Assembly: GCA_905250115.1 (NCBI GenBank)
Contig: CAJNOI010000080.1
Location: 356,907 to 420,906, forward strand
Origin: Adineta steineri
Lineage: Eukaryota; Rotifera; Eurotatoria; Adinetida; Adinetidae
DNA: 64,000 nucleotides
Direction: 5' to 3'
Shown here: positions 58,760 to 64,000 of the stretch, piece by piece
Numbering within the stretch: the first letter of the stretch is position 1
Layout of the letters: every line of letters begins with the position of its first letter
Notes under the pieces: model-generated
The model's input: the letters and a program-made list of their open reading frames with translations, nothing else
Databases searched by the model: none
What the model was told of the DNA's origin: nothing
Position numbers and translations under genes: made by a program

Positions 58760-61680
58760 TATTAAAATCTGTTTCAGATATCGTTGTTGAAAGTGTCTTG
58801 AAAGAGATGAGAATTTAATTCAAGTAATCATAGTCAAGGTGATCATAATTTAATTAAATAGCAATAATCACCAACAACAGATAATGGATCAAGTATTATT
58901 AAATAAACATTAGTATTAAGAGATATTTAACTTAGTCGTTCAGAAATTCGTTATCATCTATGTTACTGATACTGACTCGTTCAATCGTTTGTCTAATGAC
59001 TTTACCATGATATTCCGATCAAATGATCACGTAACAGCAAAATTATATGTCTCTTGGCCAATTGTAAGGATGAAAAGTACAGAAAAAATTGCTTTCGTTA
59101 AGAAAACAGTATGAGAATTTTAGAAAATCGAATAATAGATAAATTAGAAGATATTGGTCTTAACGTTGTGAATGATATTCAATTAACTAGCGAAGATGGA
59201 TGAAAACAATCCAACCAAGATAATTAAACTTATTTTTAATGATCCTTCAAATAGATTTTTAATTTGATTCAATACATTTTAATGCTATATTCGCAATGCA
59301 GAACGTTAAATCAGTACTATACTTTATGTGATTTAAATACAATCATGTAATTAAATACTGCAAAACTGAATAAAGTATGTACCCAACTTGAAAAAAATCA
59401 TTATATCAACTAGTGTACTAGTTCACATAATATATGAAACGCTGAAACCGCAAAGGCAAACATTTAACTACTTCGTCAAAAGTGTATCAATTTTAAAAGC
59501 CACAAAAAAAGAATGTAAGAATTAATCTATCAATATGCATCATCAAGTAAACACATTGAAATAGTTATATCTTTTCATAGCCTCGATAGATCTATATTAT
59601 TATTAAATAACTCTCACTGCGAAGAAGATTATCTACAGGATAAAATTATAGATATCTTCGCTTTCAAAACGGAAACAATCATTGAAGAAACATTAAAGTA
59701 CAAAAAACAAAAAAATATATATTATCAATGGGGAATGCATATTCATTAAAATTTCAGATTATTCAGCATCCGATTTACATAAAGAAATTCCAATATTAAA
59801 TGACAGCAGAAAACAAAAACTACTCGCTTGTTACATCAGATGAAATATCAACAAAACAGCTAACCAAAGGCAATAACCATGATTAAAATATGCCACATTA
59901 ATATCGCAAACTTTCACAAACATAAAGATGAACTGCGCGCCAGATTATCTCATTATGACGCCATTTTTATAAATGAAACTAACCTTATGGCACATAGATC
60001 TAGCAGTAGTGTACTACTAGCAATTTAAAATCATACTCGATATTCAGAAATACTTAATAAAAAGATCAAGTAGAATGAATTATTAGCAGTCCAAATTAAA
60101 ATAGTGAAATTCATTTTGATTGTCTCCATATACACACCGCCAAAATTTCAAATTACATATTAACATCTTTCAAGAACTATGTAGTATAAACAATATTATA
60201 TTAAAATGGACCATATTAATGTAGCATGATATCAGATGCTATCAACGAAGGCAAATGCAAAAGGAAGATAGCTGCAAGAATTTTTTAACGACGGTCTATT
60301 AAATTGTGTCGAGAATAATAGTGCAACTTTTGAGAGAAATGAATATGAAAACAAAACTGACTGAATAGTCAGTAGTTAACTTTTATCATATATTATAAGA
60401 AAATATTCTTGTATTAACCTCAACATCAACCACATATGATACGAGGCGAATAATTAAACAAATTAAAATATGAAAGCTTATTGTAAATGGAAAAAAATAA
60501 ATGTGTTCTCGAATAGAAGCTCTACTGTTATAAAAAAAAACAGGTACTATTAGCATATATATTAAGAAAGAGCAAAAGCAAAGAAATTTCGATACATTAA
60601 CGCCGCAGTTATGTCAAAAGAAAATATATTAAGCATTAGTATGGATTACAATTTGTAAATGTCATAACAAAAGAATAAAAGGATATAATAAAAAAAGATA
60701 CACGGATTTACAATAATACAACAACAATATCTAGCAATTAGAAAACAAACTTATCTGCGGATTATTTTCAAAATGAAGTTAACAATCACTCATCTGATGC
60801 AATATGTTTTCATAAACAACTGACAAGATAGGCCCACTTCGGAATGACTCCTATGGTCCTGACAATGCTTATAGCCGGTGCTTAAAACATCATATGAAAT
60901 TACTTGTTCATTATATTACTCAGCTCAGTAGTCTAGGAAGGAGCTTAGGATATGTTTCCGTAATGTATGGAAAATGGCTCATATAATCCTCTTATTAAAA
61001 CCAAAGAAAAGCAAGCAGCAATTTGATAGTTATTAACATACTAGGATTCTTTGTTGCATTTATAAACTATTGAAGATAATGCAACAAAGATTAGCAGTTA
61101 AATTCGAAAGAAATAATATTCTATTTAACTGTCAAGCTTACTGTTATTCTGAAAAAAATACAACATACAATATCGTCAAGTTAGATAGATACGCTCAAGA
61201 TCAACTGCGGCAAAGATGTCATGCAACTGTTATCTTATTTAGCATCAAAGTTGCACTGGACTCAGTCTGATACGATGGTATAATATACAAACTGTTTAGT
61301 TTTCATCTCCCATACTGTATGGTGAAGTACCTTAGATCCTTCTCAAAAACAGTAAAACTGCTGAAATTCAATTTAACTAATGGTATATTCTCAAGATTCT
61401 ACTCTCTCATCACTGCTATCTATTATTTAAATATTTGGTTGAATAAACAGAATAGAAATTTTGCAAATCATCGTTTCATTACAAATGACACAACTCTATG
61501 AACTACATCGAACATAACCTTTAGTAGTAGCTCTGAGCTACAACAATCCATAGACGCATTCGATACTTGGTGTAAAGCTCGAAAACTTCCACTATATCTA
61601 ACTGAAAAGGAACACATGTATTTCAGTTCACATCCAAACAAGATCACAAAAACACTGCATCAACCAAAGCCGAAAGCATA
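58760..61680 (+). mobile_element. Decayed APE-type non-LTR retrotransposon (LINE), copy 1
   Basis: Blocks in the expected order can be read on the plus strand despite many stops and frameshifts. At ~58930-59220 there is an ORF1 fragment with an IYVTDTDSFNR segment homologous to copy 2. At 59879-60390 there is an AP-endonuclease-like domain opening MIKICHINIANFHKHKDEL and YDAIFINETNL, ending with FNDGLLNCVENNSATFERNE. At ~60940-61680 there is reverse transcriptase: KMAHIILLLKPKKSKQQFDSY, then LLKIMQQRLAV, a damaged FADD-like motif (FITNDTTL at ~61472-61500), and the thumb-region SIDAFDTWCKARKL. The organisation fits ORF1-endonuclease-RT LINEs of the CR1/Jockey/RTE grade; the clade cannot be fixed by eye. 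The copy is clearly dead. Confidence 0.8.
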
Positions 61681-61856
61681 ACAATAAAAACCATGAAACA
61701 ATAAAATACTTGCTTATACTACAAGTTGAATTTATCTTAGCTAGTCATATTATATTTTCTTAGTATAATGTTCATATTCTTATTCTGATCTTTACCACTA
61801 CCTTTTCATAACTTGGTAAAGTACTAATTAAAAAAATATTCAGGTGGTCTTAAAAA

Positions 61857-62862
61857 TATGCCTCCAAAAACGGAAGGAACTAAAGGAAATAAACCAGATG
61901 AAAATCAAATTAATACAATCAATTCACAATAATCATCAACAACAAAGATAAATCTAGCAAAGCAGTCAAATTTTAGCATCGCATCTTTAGTACTAGATGG
62001 TGTGAAATTCAACAAACTTCAAGTAAACATCATCATCAAACAACATCTAACCGACATTCGGATTTCTGATATACAACTCGGTCGAACAGGTGTATTCACA
62101 ATATATGCAATTGATATTAACTCATTCAACCATTTCTTAAATGAATTTAGCACAATATTAGCAGCTAGTGGTCCTACATCATCCAAGATGGGTATGAATA
62201 TGTAATTAATACAGTGCCTACACCCACACCACCGTATGGGTAAATGCTTCGATATTGACAAAAGACAACTAAGTTTTACACCTATCAATGGATTTAGCAT
62301 GAATATCCTGTGGCTACACCATTTACTGAAATATGCTCACCTAAAGAGAAATGAAATCAATATCTGTCTGATAGACGTATCGAAGGCCTTTAATTCAGTT
62401 TCGCACAAAAGAATTTTCCGGGCTCTCTACATGTGCAGAGCTGTATTATCTTTCATTGAATTGGTATGCAATCATTACACAAATAGCCTCATCTTCATGG
62501 CCTACAAAAATCTGTGCTTAAAGAAGTTCAAAATACTGTGACGTGTCAAACAAGGTGACTCTTTATCACCACTTCTATTTAACCTGGTCATTGATGAACT
62601 ATTCGACATACTCAAACATCAAATGTTTCGCTGACGATACATGTCTTATATCCGATTCGAAAGTCGGCGTAGGCCGTATAATAAAAGAAACTGTGAACTC
62701 TCTCAAGGAATGGGATCTACAAGCCAACGTTAAGAAGTACATGTTCAGAAAAAAATACGGGAAAATAAGTCCTGGTAAGTTTTGTTATTTTTATCGAGAT
62801 AATATTTCTAAATTAAAAATATTTTAGAGGATAGCATCATCATCATCATCATAAAAGAAATA
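61857..62862 (+). mobile_element. Internally deleted LINE of the same family, copy 2
   Basis: The sequence starts with an ORF1-like frame (MPPKTEGTKGNKPDENQ at 61857) whose FSIASLVLDGVKFN and GVFTIYAIDINSFNHFLNEF segment is homologous to copy 1. ORF1 stops at 62205. Only ~30 bp on, at 62236, RT motif-A sequence begins (INICLIDVSKAFNSVSHKRI). Motif B (VKQGDSLSPLLFNLVIDEL, ~62546-62600) and motif C with FADD (NIKCFADDTCLI, ~62613-62650) follow in shifted frames. The whole endonuclease and the RT fingers are missing, so the copy has lost about 2 kb internally. It closes near a CATCATCAT microsatellite (62834-62853), as is common at LINE 3' ends. Confidence 0.8.
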
Positions 62863-63158
62863 AACCAGAAATTAAATCTTGAACAACATCAGATTTATGG
62901 TTTTTTGAAGAATATGCCATATAAAACTGATGTTTGATCATTAGACTTAAATCAAAAGTACATTATAGATATTTTTTCAAGTATATATGAAAATAGTTAT
63001 TTGAATAAGTGTTAAGGATTATGTAATATTTTTTTAATTACAAAAAAAATAAAGAATAAAATATTGAGAGCAGATAAATACACAATAAATAACTAGTAAA
63101 AATGTAAGTCTTGTTTGAATATCAATTGTTCTAGAAGACTGCATTTTAATTGGTATCA
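62863..63158. other. Short non-coding stretch after the LINE copies
   Basis: AT-rich; nothing recognised beyond the likely end of the LINE and the 3' flank of the minus-strand repeat-containing ORF. Confidence 0.5.
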
Positions 63159-63473
63159 TTATTGATAAAAGCGACGTTGAGGTGCTGGATTCGGGTAATA
63201 TCTAACACCATAGTTTGCCATAGACGCAGTAGCAGTTCGATTGACTGAATGGGTTAGTCCTGTTCTTAATTTCCCGTTATGATCTATATCTTTGGTTTCA
63301 GCTGTAATACCACCACTAGCATTGCTGTTATTTCCACTTGTAATACCACCACTAGCATTGCTGTTATTTCCACTTGTAATACCACCACTAGCATTGCTGT
63401 TATTTCCACTTGTAATACCACCACTACCCAGATCGATGACTCTGAGCGCCGTATCCAGCATCATGTAAGGCAT
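63159..63473 (-). CDS. Hypothetical protein with three perfect 12-residue repeats
   Basis: An open frame of 104 codons on the minus strand, from the ATG at 63473 (MPYMMLDTALRVID) to a TAA at 63159. The centre consists of three identical 12-residue units (GGITSGNNSNAS) encoded by perfect 36-bp repeats, then a partial unit. The C-terminal part is basic and aromatic (ANYGVRYYPNPAPQRRFYQ). Its base composition is less AT-rich than its surroundings. There is no signal peptide in this frame, and a TATA-like element lies ~85 bp upstream. An upstream donor/acceptor pair (GATTACG|GTGAG at ~63530 and TTTTTTAG before the ATG) does not give an in-frame extension, so any upstream exon would be non-coding. 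The family is unknown; the model is uncertain. Confidence 0.5.
   Translation of the reverse strand: MPYMMLDTALRVIDLGSGGITSGNNSNASGGITSGNNSNASGGITSGNNSNASGGITAETKDIDHNGKLRTGLTHSVNRTATASMANYGVRYYPNPAPQRRFYQ
63304..63426. repeat. 36-bp perfect tandem repeat, 3.4 copies
   Basis: Identical 36-bp units start at 63304, 63340 and 63376, with a 15-base partial unit at 63412-63426. Perfect identity points to recent expansion or strong homogenisation. The repeat is in frame (12 codons) in the minus-strand ORF. Confidence 0.93.
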
Positions 63474-64000
63474 GAAACGACTAAAAAACAGTTAAATTCG
63501 TGCAGGAATCGGGCATGAACGAATGTCGTTTCTCACCGTAATCCATAAATTCAGATTTATATATGTAGTTTTTTTTATTCAAATTGTGAGACCAGTAATT
63601 CGATTAAACAATGTTGCTTGATTCATTGTAAAGTAAATATATAATTTTCGTATTACTGTATAGAAGTACAATTCAATTTGATCACGTTATATTGCATTAC
63701 TTTGGTGAATACTGTATTTGTTTTTTTCATATTATACGTGAGTGTATGATGCGATGTCGAAATGAATCAAGAACATGCAGCTGTATGGCATAAAGTGGGA
63801 GATACCGACGAAGAGAAATGAGAAATGTAAGGAGACAGTCTTGTGTTCTTTTCTTTTTGTTTTTTATTTTGTTCTGTATTATAAGATATATACCATGTGC
63901 AGTTTTGTTTCTGTTTAGTAAACGACAGGATATTTTTCCTATCAAGTTTAATAAATATATTTTGAAATTGCTTTATTAGCGTGTTGTGTGTCATAAAATT
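63474..64000. other. Non-coding end of window, possible promoter
   Basis: A minus-strand TATATAAA (63557-63564) could be the TATA box for the repeat-containing ORF. Beyond it, short open frames on the minus strand (63727-63994) lack coding character. No other feature is seen. Confidence 0.35.

Noticed and set aside
62774..62935. Intron-like pair (GGTAAGT at 62774, TTTTAG at 62827) followed by an open frame with an Ile run
   Set aside because: The flanking upstream block is LINE reverse transcriptase and the downstream frame is a CATCAT microsatellite; no host exon could be supported.
63304..63426. Possible CRISPR-like or minisatellite array
   Set aside because: Units abut with no spacers and are in frame within an ORF, so it is a coding minisatellite.

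Overview
The window is AT-rich eukaryotic DNA from a small invertebrate animal, most likely a bdelloid rotifer (inference). The clues are protein genes with many short GT-AG introns (about 50-80 bp, with a few of 0.4-1.1 kb), animal-specific families (NEK4-like kinase, ZP-domain membrane protein, FAM124, rhodopsin-class receptor, globin, discoidin/fucolectin secreted protein), universal stop codons, decayed APE-type LINEs, and several genes whose nearest known relatives are usually bacterial, fungal or plant. Bdelloids are known for such foreign genes. No species can be named from sequence alone.

Layout. 1.7-4.2 kb (+): a secreted protein with two F5/8C domains and a fucolectin-like domain. 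6.0-8.6 kb: a decayed tandem array of 92-bp units ending against a 59-codon secreted peptide gene (minus) with a TATA box. 10.4-11.6 kb: remains of an Asn-rich coding sequence (minus). 12.5-13.2 kb (+): a Gly/Tyr-rich secreted protein with a GPI-type tail. 14.4-18.4 kb: a compact group of an ASCH protein, an overlapping C45/penicillin-acyltransferase-like Ntn hydrolase (+), and a convergent Tm-1-like UPF0261/TIM-barrel fusion (minus). 18.9-19.9 kb (minus): ribosomal protein uS3. 20.9 kb (minus): tRNA-Gly(TCC) split by a false 10-N assembly gap. 22.0-26.2 kb (+): a ten-exon NEK4-like kinase with a fold-back element in intron 4.

27.5-32.0 kb is all minus strand: a disordered hydrophilic protein, a 70-aa unknown, an MPR1-like GNAT acetyltransferase, and a seven-exon ZP-domain membrane protein. 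32-37.7 kb holds no recognisable gene. A one-exon GPCR (37.7 kb), a nine-exon Thr-rich multipass membrane protein (40.3-41.9 kb) and a two-exon FAM124 gene (46.5-49.0 kb) follow on the plus strand. A three-exon N-myristoylated globin (51.7-53.4 kb) and an 82-aa four-Cys protein (57.2 kb) lie on the minus strand. From 58.8 to 62.8 kb there are two copies of one LINE family in the same orientation, the second with a large internal deletion. At 63.2-63.5 kb (minus) there is an ORF with three perfect 12-codon repeats.

Exon structures were built by hand. Every multi-exon model below keeps frame across all junctions and has GT-AG ends. Most genes look like independent single-gene units. The exception is the ASCH/C45 pair, whose coding regions overlap by 17 nt and may share one transcript. 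No CRISPR array, prophage or bacterial-style operon was seen. The observations most worth a second look are the Tm-1-like fusion, the overlapping ASCH/C45 pair, the MPR1-like enzyme, the small secreted peptide with its adjoining satellite, and the false gap in the tRNA.
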